From: Anaerolineae bacterium
GTDB taxonomy: Bacteria; Chloroflexota; Anaerolineae; Aggregatilineales; UBA2796
Length of the DNA stretch: 64,000 nucleotides
Direction of reading: 5' to 3'
NCBI GenBank assembly: GCA_019637615.1
Contig: JAHBVJ010000025.1
Location: forward strand, 62,001-126,000
The position numbers and the translations under genes were made by a program. The notes below the pieces were generated by a model. The model was not told the DNA's origin. It made no database searches and saw only the letters and a list, made by a program, of their open reading frames with translations. Positions 16,932 through 26,200 of this stretch are shown here, in pieces; position 1 is the stretch's first letter; each line of letters opens with the position of its first letter.

Positions 16932-17423
16932 TTAAGGCCAGTAATGTTCCAGCGGTTGGAAGCCACGCCACGTCACATCATTGATCCGCAGAAGTTCACA
17001 ATAATTGTAGTCAGGCGCAGCTAGGGTGATATTCTCGGTGGCTTGTTCCGCCGTGAACAGCGCACCGTGATCGGTTGTCACTTCAACGGCGGTGATCAAC
17101 ATGCTGGGGTACAGCACGGCCACTTGTCGCGGACGGCACAGCGGTTGCAAGGAGTGTTGATCTACGCTGCAATCACCCCGCATCATCCGCAGGCCACAGG
17201 GCGCGCCAAAGGAACGCACAAAATCACCGATGGTCGGTAAACCGAGCTGATCACGGAGCGTGGTGATGGCGATCTTGCTGGTATAGCATGGCGTGCCGTC
17301 ACACCATCCGAAGCCAAGATCATGGACACGATCCGTATGGGTTTGTCCAAGGGTTTGCGAACCGATAATAAGGCTGCTGGCGACCAGCAATAGGGGGATA
17401 ATGAGCAACGGAACATATTTCAT
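16932..17423 (-). CDS. Small secreted cysteine-containing protein
   Basis: Function not recognised. The 163-residue product starts with a clear signal peptide or anchor (KYVPLLIIPLLLVASSLIIG). The mature part has six cysteines in the segments GWCDGTPCYTSK, APCGLRMMRGDC, PLCRP and NYCELL, which fits disulphide bonding outside the membrane. The ATG at 17423 has a good GAGGGG ribosome site. It follows the DUF429 gene by 15 bases and is the last gene of a minus-strand run, so it may be co-transcribed, but the neighbours give no functional hint. Confidence 0.6.
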   Translation of the reverse strand: MKYVPLLIIPLLLVASSLIIGSQTLGQTHTDRVHDLGFGWCDGTPCYTSKIAITTLRDQLGLPTIGDFVRSFGAPCGLRMMRGDCSVDQHSLQPLCRPRQVAVLYPSMLITAVEVTTDHGALFTAEQATENITLAAPDYNYCELLRINDVTWRGFQPLEHYWP

Positions 17424-17438
17424 GCTACCCCTCCATGG

Positions 17439-18233
17439 TTAAGGTTCTCGCGTGCGGTCATCGACGGGCGCGATGATGTAGCCCTCCTCCTCATTCCCGA
17501 ATATCCGGCAACGCTGTAAGCCCCAGTACCAATAGTATAGGCTAATATAGGCGCAAAGGATGGCATCCAAGCGATCTTCATAGCGTTTGAGCGTCGTTAG
17601 GCCACCAGCGATCAAGTGCCTTTCTTCTAGCAAATGAACTAGCTTTTCATCAATTTCCAGCTTTGGTTCGCCCTTGCCTAATTTCTCGCGAATCAAGCGT
17701 TGATACTCACGGAAGGCGGTTAAGCGTGCGGGTAGGGAGCGCCCGGCTTTGGCCTTGTATTTCAGAGTTCGATCTAGCCCGAACAGCGTGATCATAGCGG
17801 GATGCGGGAACGCCTCGAAGGCTTGGCGCGTGGGCTGACGCGGATCGATAGTGGCGCGGTGCTGGATATTCAATTCATGTGCCAAGCGCCGCGCGATGAC
17901 CTCACCGCGCACCTCGCCGTGATGCGTTGCCAGCAGACGCCGATTGCAGGGATATGCGCCCGCGTGGAAGCGCCCGAAGACCCGATGAACTTCGGCATCA
18001 CCGGGGCGGCGACCCTCAAGATTAGGCACAGTCAAGGGAGCATCGATGGCGACCACCACTGGCTGATTCGCCCCAATGAGCTGCTTGACAGCGTTGATAA
18101 TGTCGTCGTCACTGCCCACATTCCGTGCCTCGATCAGGCTGGCACACTGACCGTCCCAACGCAGCGCCGCAATGCCTGTGTTGTTGCGCGCTGACCACGC
18201 TAGATCAAGGCCGATGCCGACGATGTTGGTCAC
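17439..18233 (-). CDS. DUF429 protein, predicted RNase H-like nuclease
   Basis: The 264-residue protein begins IVGIGLDLAWS and contains VVVAIDAPLTVPN, the paired acidic strands of the DUF429 family. That family is predicted, not shown, to have an RNase H-like nuclease fold. Further conserved blocks are RVFGRFHAGAYPCNR, EAFPHPAMITLFGL and YEDRLDAILCAYI near the C-terminus. The start is GTG at 18233, 24 bases after the VWA gene stop. Substrate and role are unknown and the neighbours do not suggest a pathway. Confidence 0.8.
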   Translation of the reverse strand: MTNIVGIGLDLAWSARNNTGIAALRWDGQCASLIEARNVGSDDDIINAVKQLIGANQPVVVAIDAPLTVPNLEGRRPGDAEVHRVFGRFHAGAYPCNRRLLATHHGEVRGEVIARRLAHELNIQHRATIDPRQPTRQAFEAFPHPAMITLFGLDRTLKYKAKAGRSLPARLTAFREYQRLIREKLGKGEPKLEIDEKLVHLLEERHLIAGGLTTLKRYEDRLDAILCAYISLYYWYWGLQRCRIFGNEEEGYIIAPVDDRTREP

Positions 18234-18257
18234 GGCACTAACAGGCGCGGAGCCACG

Positions 18258-21164
18258 TTAGTCTTTCTTGCGCTTGGCTTTTAGACGCGACGCCAACGAT
18301 CCGCCACTAGGTTCGTCGTCATCGACATTGGCGGGTGACGGCGCGACATGAGCCACTGGCGCGGGATGATCGGCTTTGGGCGCGGACGGTGACTCACGCG
18401 CAGGCATAATCGGCGCAGCGATCTTGGGCGCGGATGGTGGCGGCGGTGTATGCAACGTAGGCGGCACGACAGGCATATCTTGGGTCGCGCGCGCTTTGGC
18501 CTCGCGCAGTGCCGAGATACGCGACGAAGCGGCCTCGGCTAATCCCTGCCGTTCCTGAATTCCCAGTTTTTTGCGCAGCCAAGCATTCAATTTCTGCAAA
18601 TCGGTCTGGGTGACGACCACACGCCGCACGCCGATGTCGATGGGAAGCAGCAGTAGGGCGCTCAAGAGCAGCCAAGGCCACAATGACTGCGAGGCTTGCT
18701 CTGCGATGAGATTATGGACAAAAGCGAGTTCTGGCTTGCCAACCACAACACGCCCACTGGTCAAGTCCGCGATCTTGTTAAGCAGATCGGCATTGGTGGA
18801 ACGGAGCCGATATTCGGGCGAATAACTGAGCACCCAACCCGTCGTTTGCGCGACGCCACCCGTACCGCTGGCGCTGCCACCCGCCACACGAATGAAATAG
18901 GCACCTTCAGTCTGCGGATCGAGTTCGGCTTCGTAGCGACCGGGGGCAACTTGACGCAGCTTGACGCCGTTCGCCGCCAGCTTGGGATCGACTACCGAGG
19001 CATCCAGCGAGAGGCCGTTGATGTATTCGCCCGTGTCTTTGCGGGCTTCAACGACCAATACCGTTTTGCCGTTGCGGACTTCAACATGCGTATCGAGCGT
19101 GTTATCCAAGCCTTCCACGATGGTCGAGCGGATGACCTGACTCCAGAAGCGCTGATAGCCTTCCCACGAGACCCAATTCTTTGACCAGCGCGCCGCCGCA
19201 TCCGAGGTAAAGGCGACGGTACGTCCCAACCCATACTGCCATGTGGCTAGTATGGGGTCGTTATAACCGGGAGCGGTGAGGACAACTGTCGCGGTATCTT
19301 TGGGCGTGGTGGCGACATAGCCAAGCAGCGGTGGCAGCGCCGTGATGCCCTTCATAATCTGACTATTGGCGGTCAGGTTCGGGACGAATTCTTTTTCTTC
19401 GATGTAGGAACGGGTTGCCAAGACCGTCTCGGCGGCGAAAATTTGCGGGATGGTGGCGAGATCACGCAGGTTGTAATAGGTGCCGCCGCCGACCGACGCG
19501 ATGTCTTTCATGAAGGCGGGCACTTCGGTGCCGATGCCGATTGAGGTGACGGTGATGCCGTAATTTTCGTGCATCGACTTGACGGTATCAACGATCCCGA
19601 AAGGATCAGAGCCACCATCGGTCAGCAAAATCACATGTTTGAGCGTGGTCTGGATGGAAGGCGCGATCCGGTTGATCTCCCGTACCGCCGCGTAAATATC
19701 CGTCCCGCCACCGGGGCGCAATTTGCCAATCTGGATATTCATGGCGGCACGATTCTGCACGGGCTGGATCGGAACGAGCCACTGTGGATCGCTGTCGAAG
19801 GAGAGTACGCCCGCTTGATCACGCTCAAACAAGAAATTGAGCGAACGCCGCGCTGCCTCTTTGCCCAATTCGAGGTTGGTGACACCGCTGGAGCCGATGA
19901 TCTCCATACTGCCGGAGCGGTCAATCACGTAGATCATGGTCAGGCTTGGAATGCGTTTCTGATCTTTGATCTGCATATCGACGGGCAGCATTTCTTCGAG
20001 CGGGGTCTGGAAATAGCCGCCCACCCCATAGCTGTTGGGGCCACCAATCGCCACTAAGCCACCCCCGAGATCGCGCACATAGGTTTGCAGGGTTCTCATG
20101 CGCGAGTCGGTAAGCTGCGTCGCGGAAACATTTGCCATCACGATGGTTTTGTAAGCCGCCAATGAGGCCAGCCCAATGGGTAATTCGGTGGGGCCGACGA
20201 CATCCACCTGAATGCCGGTGTTTTGCATGGCGGGCAGTAGCGCGGCGATTTCTTCGGGATTTTCGGTGATCATCAGCACGCGCGGCGGGCCAGTTACCTC
20301 GGTGAAGGTGGCGAGGCTATTGTTCTGGTAGAAGGTATCTGCGCCGTAGGTAATGGGATCGATGCGCACCTGCAAATCGTTGAAGCCCTGCTTGGGCGTG
20401 CGCAACGGAATAGTGAAGGCGTTCGAGCCTTCTTTGAGGTTGACCGTGTCCGAATAAACGACCGAGCCAGCCGACAAGATGGTGAGGGTGGCTTGCGCGT
20501 CAGTCTGGCTCTCGACTGTAATATCGAGGTCGAAAATTTCGCCTTCGTTCACGCTACTTGGCGCTTTGACGGAGCTGACGATGATTTCAGGGCCAGCTTT
20601 GCGCTGCAAGGGATAGACATCGATCTGTACACCCATCGCAGCGGCGAGACGGGCGGCTTCTTCGGCGTTGCCCGTCGTTTCGACACCATCACTCAGCAGC
20701 ACGATGCGCTTGGCGACATCAGAGGGGAACATCGCCATGCCGAGCCGGATGGCTTCCGCCAGATCGGTTTCCAAGCGGATGGGCACAGAAGTCAGGACAC
20801 CGGGGTCTTTGGCGGTAGAGATTGGACGTTCGACCAGCGCATTCTTGCCGAAGACAACGATTCCGGCGCGATCTTCGGGCGTCATGTGGCTCATGGCATC
20901 GCGGATGTATTGATCCGCCTGCGCGCGCATGTCGGTATCGATGCTGTCACTGGCGTCTACAAGGAAAACGACGGCTAATTTATCGGCGGCACGCACCGTT
21001 TGCAGCCCCGCCAAGCCGAATATCAAGAGGAGGACGATCAATAGGCGCAGGGCAAGACTGGCGAGATCGCGGCGGCGGCGATATGACACGCGAGGCCACC
21101 CCAGCAGCACAAAATAAGGTACCAGCAGTAACAAGATCAAGGCGATGGGGGTTGCCAATCTCAT
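18258..21164 (-). CDS. Membrane protein with two VWA domains around a GATase-like domain
   Basis: Numbering from ATG 21164 (968 residues). Two membrane helices (about 5-22 and 38-54) precede a first von Willebrand A domain with MIDAS residues D70-x-S72-x-S74 (FLVDASDS). An Ig-like region follows (about 200-290), then a class I amidotransferase-like domain (about 293-395) and a second VWA domain with a full MIDAS D415-x-S417-x-S419 (VIDRSGSM). Next come a beta-rich region, a third helix (LWPWLLLSALLLLP) and a Pro/Ala-rich basic tail. This matches large BatA-like proteins often found beside MoxR ATPases, but no moxR is present. The frame extends to 21269; ATG 21164 is preferred because the hydrophobic start lies directly after it. 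Confidence 0.8.
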   Translation of the reverse strand: MRLATPIALILLLLVPYFVLLGWPRVSYRRRRDLASLALRLLIVLLLIFGLAGLQTVRAADKLAVVFLVDASDSIDTDMRAQADQYIRDAMSHMTPEDRAGIVVFGKNALVERPISTAKDPGVLTSVPIRLETDLAEAIRLGMAMFPSDVAKRIVLLSDGVETTGNAEEAARLAAAMGVQIDVYPLQRKAGPEIIVSSVKAPSSVNEGEIFDLDITVESQTDAQATLTILSAGSVVYSDTVNLKEGSNAFTIPLRTPKQGFNDLQVRIDPITYGADTFYQNNSLATFTEVTGPPRVLMITENPEEIAALLPAMQNTGIQVDVVGPTELPIGLASLAAYKTIVMANVSATQLTDSRMRTLQTYVRDLGGGLVAIGGPNSYGVGGYFQTPLEEMLPVDMQIKDQKRIPSLTMIYVIDRSGSMEIIGSSGVTNLELGKEAARRSLNFLFERDQAGVLSFDSDPQWLVPIQPVQNRAAMNIQIGKLRPGGGTDIYAAVREINRIAPSIQTTLKHVILLTDGGSDPFGIVDTVKSMHENYGITVTSIGIGTEVPAFMKDIASVGGGTYYNLRDLATIPQIFAAETVLATRSYIEEKEFVPNLTANSQIMKGITALPPLLGYVATTPKDTATVVLTAPGYNDPILATWQYGLGRTVAFTSDAAARWSKNWVSWEGYQRFWSQVIRSTIVEGLDNTLDTHVEVRNGKTVLVVEARKDTGEYINGLSLDASVVDPKLAANGVKLRQVAPGRYEAELDPQTEGAYFIRVAGGSASGTGGVAQTTGWVLSYSPEYRLRSTNADLLNKIADLTSGRVVVGKPELAFVHNLIAEQASQSLWPWLLLSALLLLPIDIGVRRVVVTQTDLQKLNAWLRKKLGIQERQGLAEAASSRISALREAKARATQDMPVVPPTLHTPPPPSAPKIAAPIMPARESPSAPKADHPAPVAHVAPSPANVDDDEPSGGSLASRLKAKRKKD

Positions 21165-21234
21165 GGTTAAATTACGCCTACACTCAGTGATCGATAGGTA
21201 ACAGTACTTGATCCGCCACATTCGCGCTGATTTC

Positions 21235-21240
21235 ATTATA
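21235..21240 (-). promoter_or_regulatory. -10 box upstream of the VWA gene
   Basis: TATAAT on the minus strand, about 70 bases before ATG 21164. No convincing -35 is seen at 16-18 bases. It lies inside the longer open frame, which supports the shorter protein start. Confidence 0.4.
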
Positions 21241-21314
21241 ACGGATTCGCAGCGGCGGCTGTACAACATCCGATAAACGGTTGGTTAGCGTTTGGTGGCA
21301 CAGGCACCTATGCG

Positions 21315-21935
21315 CTATGGCATCTCCGGAGTGGGTAAGCCTGCTGAAGGGAATATCCCTAAGACGATGAGACTCAAGAACTGCTGCGCGACGTATTCCG
21401 GCGGGCGTGGCTCCGGCTGGCTTAACCAGCCCTGTAGCAGACTGACGCAGCCACCGCTGATATAGCGCGTGATCATGTCCAGATCGACCAGTGCTTGTGT
21501 TTGCGCATCTTGCAGTTTGGTGAGCCAGCGATGAACGATGGCTTCAATCGGATTCTGGATGGCGGCGATCACGGGCGGCGTCCCGATCTTGGTGAAGACA
21601 ACCCGATAGAAGTCGGCGTTTTGGGCGAAATGCTCGAACATCGCCGTGATGGTTTTCAGCAAAAACGGCGTTGTCAGTTCACTGAGCGGAATGTTAGGCA
21701 AGCCGATTTTGGCGTCTAGCTCTTGCAGCAGTTGGTAGATGCTGCGGATCAGCAAGTCTTCTTTATCACGGTAATGTAAGTAGAACGTGGCCTTATTCAG
21801 GGTGGCGTACTCCGTGATGTCCTGCACTTTTACTGCGTCGAAGCCTTTCTCCTGAATCAGATGAATCAGGGCATTCCTGAGCAATTCGCGAGTGCGGACA
21901 ACGCGCGGGTCTAGCTTTTGTGGTTTATTCGACAC
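21315..21935 (-). CDS. TetR/AcrR family transcriptional regulator
   Basis: The 206-residue repressor-type protein has an N-terminal helix-turn-helix (about residues 14-60: RELLRNALIHLIQEKGFDAV, then DITEYATLNKATFYLHYRDKEDLL) and a helical ligand and dimer domain ending near residue 190. It lies divergent from a glycosyltransferase gene. The gap holds two perfect palindromic sites (21949-21962 and 21993-22010) suited to a dimeric regulator, one between its own -10-like box and its start. Autoregulation and control of the glycosyltransferase are plausible; the ligand is unknown. Confidence 0.88.
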   Translation of the reverse strand: MSNKPQKLDPRVVRTRELLRNALIHLIQEKGFDAVKVQDITEYATLNKATFYLHYRDKEDLLIRSIYQLLQELDAKIGLPNIPLSELTTPFLLKTITAMFEHFAQNADFYRVVFTKIGTPPVIAAIQNPIEAIVHRWLTKLQDAQTQALVDLDMITRYISGGCVSLLQGWLSQPEPRPPEYVAQQFLSLIVLGIFPSAGLPTPEMP

Positions 21936-21948
21936 TTTTGGCCTTTCC

Positions 21949-22010
21949 GTCGCTTAAGCGACTCTGTTTGATTATTGTATCTTGACTCCAGTAGTGTACT
22001 TGCATACACT
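21949..22010. promoter_or_regulatory. Candidate TetR operators in a divergent promoter region
   Basis: A perfect 14-bp palindrome GTCGCTTAAGCGAC (21949-21962) and an inverted pair AGTGTA-6-TACACT (21993-22010) lie between the tetR-like gene and the glycosyltransferase gene. A TACAAT box reading leftward lies at 21974-21979, between them. Confidence 0.45.
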
Positions 22011-22074
22011 GAGATTATCAACTCATGTCGATAAAGCGGCAAGAGTTGAAAAAATCTATCACTGGAGAATGCAT

Positions 22075-22932
22075 ATGAACGCGCTTGCCAACAACAACAC
22101 ACCATCACCGGCGCATTCGGACGAGCAAGAGACGGATGATCATCGGCTCAGCGTGATCATCCCGACTTTGAACGAGACAATCTATTTGCCACGCTTGCTA
22201 GACGCGCTTGATGCTCAGACCTATCATCCACATGAGATTATCGTGGCGGATGCTGGCTCGACCGACGACACTGCGGCGATAGCACGGCAGCATGGCGCGA
22301 ACGTCGTGACAGGCGGGATGCCAGCAGTAGGTCGGAATCGCGGCGCACAGGCCGCAACGGGCGATCTGCTGCTGTTCTTTGATGCTGATGTACTGCCGGA
22401 AGCGGATTTTCTTGAGCAGTTCGTGAGCGCTTTCGCAGCACGCGATCTGGATGTTGCCACTTGCCTTGTGAGGCCAATCGACGGCTATTTCATCGACCAA
22501 GCGCTGCATGATGTGTCCAATCTGTACATGCTGGCTGTACAAAGTGTTGTCCCGCACGCGCCGGGATTCAGCATTCTGGTCAAGAAGAGCCTGCACGAGC
22601 AGATCGGCGGGTTCGATGAAGCGATGGTCATGGCGGAAGACCATGATTATGTGCGTAGAGCCAGCCAACAAGGGCGATTCGGTATCGTGACCGAGGCCAG
22701 TTTGCCCGTATCCACGCGGCGCATCCGCAAGGAAGGGGTAGTGCCGCTCGCCGTCAAATATCTGTGGGCTGAATCGATGGTGATGCAGAGAAAGCCCATT
22801 TATGATCTCCCGTTTGAGTATCGGTTTGGCGACTTCCAAGCACTGGCGCTGAAGCAGTCTACCCTCAAAGATTATGTACAGCATCAGATGCAGCATGTGC
22901 GCCGACAGTTCGCCAATTATGTCTCGAAATAA
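22075..22932 (+). CDS. Glycosyltransferase family 2
   Basis: GT-A fold transferase using a nucleotide sugar. The 285-residue protein (from ATG 22075) shows LSVIIPTLNE, VADAGSTDDT and the metal-binding DxD at residues 103-105 (LFFDADVLPEADF), then GGFDEAMVMAEDHDYVRR, the usual GT2 acceptor-side ED motif. A longer frame starts at TTG 21982, but GGAG 7 bases before ATG 22075 makes this start much better. It lacks membrane helices. Acceptor and product (cell-envelope glycan or glycolipid) cannot be deduced. It is probably controlled by the divergent TetR protein. Confidence 0.85.
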   Translation: MNALANNNTPSPAHSDEQETDDHRLSVIIPTLNETIYLPRLLDALDAQTYHPHEIIVADAGSTDDTAAIARQHGANVVTGGMPAVGRNRGAQAATGDLLLFFDADVLPEADFLEQFVSAFAARDLDVATCLVRPIDGYFIDQALHDVSNLYMLAVQSVVPHAPGFSILVKKSLHEQIGGFDEAMVMAEDHDYVRRASQQGRFGIVTEASLPVSTRRIRKEGVVPLAVKYLWAESMVMQRKPIYDLPFEYRFGDFQALALKQSTLKDYVQHQMQHVRRQFANYVSK

Positions 22933-23261
22933 GTCATGTCATTTCCGTGTCGCCCCGAATCCTTCTCGCTGAGTTTTGCCAACCGCTGCTCGTCTCTCCT
23001 CAACTGGTAATTCCCACTCTTTCGACTTTACTTACAAGGTTACATTCCGCCGCGTAAGTTACCCTAAACAATTATGTCAACATTGTTACATCCTGACATT
23101 TTATGTGCGTGTAGAGTAGAAGCGATCCACTGATATATGGTGTTTCCAGACGATTGAACCGATGATGTTTGCGAGTCTGGAATGACCGATCTGGGCGTAT
23201 TCCATCACTATCGATCCCATGTAAGGATGGGTCATTACTGGTAGTAGTAAAGGTGTTTCTT
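22933..23261. other. Gene-free leader ahead of a large secreted protein gene
   Basis: About 330 bases. An 8-bp inverted pair (TTCCAGAC 23144-23151, GTCTGGAA 23175-23182) and a CCCAT/ATGGG hairpin near 23217-23232 lie just before the start, so the message may have a structured 5' leader. No known riboswitch consensus was recognised. Confidence 0.4.
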
Positions 23262-26200
23262 GTGAAACCGCAAGGTACCTCGCATCGGATTTCTTACAAA
23301 ACCCTCGCCATTTTATTGATAGCGTTCTTCGTGCTCTCCGCGAATTGGGCACCATCAACGCTCACGTTAGCACAACAGCCAAGCACCTCGGTGGCAGACA
23401 TACAGGACTTCCAACTGGTATCGGCTAATGAGGGTTGGTTACTGCTCAACCAAGCCCTCTATTGGACGAACACGGGCGGGCAGACTTGGGCGAACATCAC
23501 CCCGCCGGGCATGACCGCCGCTGGCGTGCAGGCGGCATCGTTCACTGATGCACTGCACGGGTGGGCGGTGCTCGTTAGCGTCGATCAGGCTGGACGACCT
23601 GTGTACACCATCGCGCAAACTGCGGATGGCGGCGCAATATGGGCGCTCAACAACGTCTCGCTGTTCTCGGCGGGCGATCCGCGTGCCTTCGCCAGCGCCA
23701 TCCATCTGCAATTCATCGACGCGCAAACTGGCTGGTTGACGATCAAGCAAGCGACCAGCAGTAACTTTGACCTTGGCACGTTGTTCCGCACGAGCGACGG
23801 TGGGGCGACATGGACGCGGCTGAATGTGCCGATGGGCGATGCGGTCTATTTCGTGACCGCGCAGATCGGCTGGGTGGCTGGCGGCGCGAACGGCGACTTG
23901 CTGTTCCGTACGACCGATGGCGGCAATTCGTGGCAAGCGCAGAACTTCGGCGCGGCGGTGGTGGGAACGGCTCATCGTTACTATCAGCGCCCGACCTTTA
24001 CCGATACCCAACGCGGGCTGCTACCCGTGCGCGTGGTTAATGGCGATAACACGCAGATCGAGTTCTACGTGAGCGTAGACGGCGGGCTGTCATGGCAGTT
24101 GGCGGGCAATCTGGCGGTTGGTCGGCCTTTGACCGGAAGCGTGAACATGCCAGTGGCTATCACGAACAACTCCGCTTGGTTGGTGTTCGACCCTCAGAAC
24201 AGCCAAGTGCTCGGCATAACCGCAAACGATGCCGCGCCAAGGCTGGTGAAACAGGATAACGCCTTATCGGGCATCGTCGCCGTCGATTTCATCGAAGGAA
24301 CCGTCGGGCTGGCGAAGGCGGTAGCGGGTTACTGCGCCCAGACCGCACAAGGTACGCCGCAATGTTCATCGGAAGCGAAACTGCTGCGTACCCGTGATGG
24401 TGGTCAAACATGGGAACGGCTGACACTGCCCGCTACAACTGCTGATAGTCCTTCGTCTGCCATTGCCCTAACCGGACAAGGTTTTGATGGATGTGAGATT
24501 CCCACCAGCAGTCAATTGCAAGACTGGATGAACAACAGTCCGTATCGTACCGTTAATCTGTATATCGGTGGTAGCCAGCGCACGTGTCCGAATTCCGCGC
24601 TATCTGCCCCCTTTCTGGCGCAACTCAGCCGACAAGGCTGGACATTCATCCCGACATGGGTTGGGCCACAGGGTGTCGGCAACTCCTGCTTTTGTAGTAC
24701 GTTCAGCACCGATCCTACCACCGCCTACAATCAAGGCGTGAGTGAAGCGACCAGTGCTGTGGCTACCCTCAAAAATCTCGGTCTGGACGGGTCGATTATC
24801 TACTACGATCTGGAAGGCTATGACAGTACGAATATCACCTATGTGAACGCTGCGCGATCCTTTATATCGGGATGGGATACCCAGCTAAAAGCGCTCGGCA
24901 TTTCCCAAGGCATGTACGGTGGTACTTGCAACACGCGACTAGTCGATTTTACGGGCATCCCCAACTCACCGGGCGCGATCTGGGCTTGGTACCCACAATT
25001 CAGCAGTTATAACGCGAATGCCAGCGTGTGGGATATGGCGTGCCTCGGCAATGGCTATTGGTCAGCTCATCAACGTATCCGGCAGTATGCCACCCAGCAT
25101 TTCGAGCAGTGGGGTAGCACTATGTTGCAGATTGACAGCAACGTACTTGATGGCGTGGTGACGGCGATGAACGCCACGCCGGGACTGCCCTCCTTCTCGT
25201 ATCCCGTGAATGGTCAGACGGTGTACAACCGAACATTCACGATTGTGATCCAGCCGGGAACGCCGAATTACACGGGAGTCAGCGACTTCTGGCTGATGGT
25301 GGCGGACAATGCCGGTTTCAGTAATCCGGTGTTCAATAACAGCAGCAGTTGGTCACGCAGCACCAGTTTCCCGATCACGGTTACGCATGACGGTACGTGG
25401 TACGCCAAAGTCGTCCAAGGCGATACCGTGAGCGTGGGCACCGATCCGGTGCAGATCCAGTTCACAGTACAAAGCGCGACGCCAAGCGTCACCAATACAC
25501 CGACGATAACGTATACACCGAGTATCACGCCGTCGCCAACGCGTACCTTTACGCCAAGCATCACGCCGACCAACACAAGTTCTCCCACACGAACGGCAAC
25601 CTTTACGCCTTCCGCAACACCAACGGCGACTAACACACCGGTATCGTGCGGGACGCAAGTAATGGCTGCGCTGGCGTATAATGTTGGCAGCAGCGCACCG
25701 AGCGACTGCTATACACGCGACTTCCCGTTCACGGTCACGTCGGGCACGGCAGGCGCAACGCTGCTGGATGTGCAGTCCGACTTCAGCTCGAACTGGCAGT
25801 ACACACTGGCGATCAAGAACAGCGGCGGTACGGTGGTCGCACAGGCGCACTCCTCGACTGTGCGGGCGCGCGGCGTCATCGGCGCATCGCTCTCCGCTGG
25901 TACATATCACTTGATCGTGACGCCGATCACGCCGTTCCAACGCGCGTACACCGTCACGCTGTATACAGGCTATGCCACGGTGCCGTTTGATAACGGCGCG
26001 GCCTACAGCAACTCGGCTGTTTACTACTCCGATGTGACCTACGCGCGGCTGTGGGGCTGGGCGACGGCGTCGGATACTTATCATGTGTACGTCTCGAAAC
26101 TTGACGGCAACCTTGAGATGACCGTATGCTTCTACCGCCAAGACGGATCGACGGTGAAGTGTGGGAGCACGACCAACGGTTTCCTCGATCTCGTCATCAC

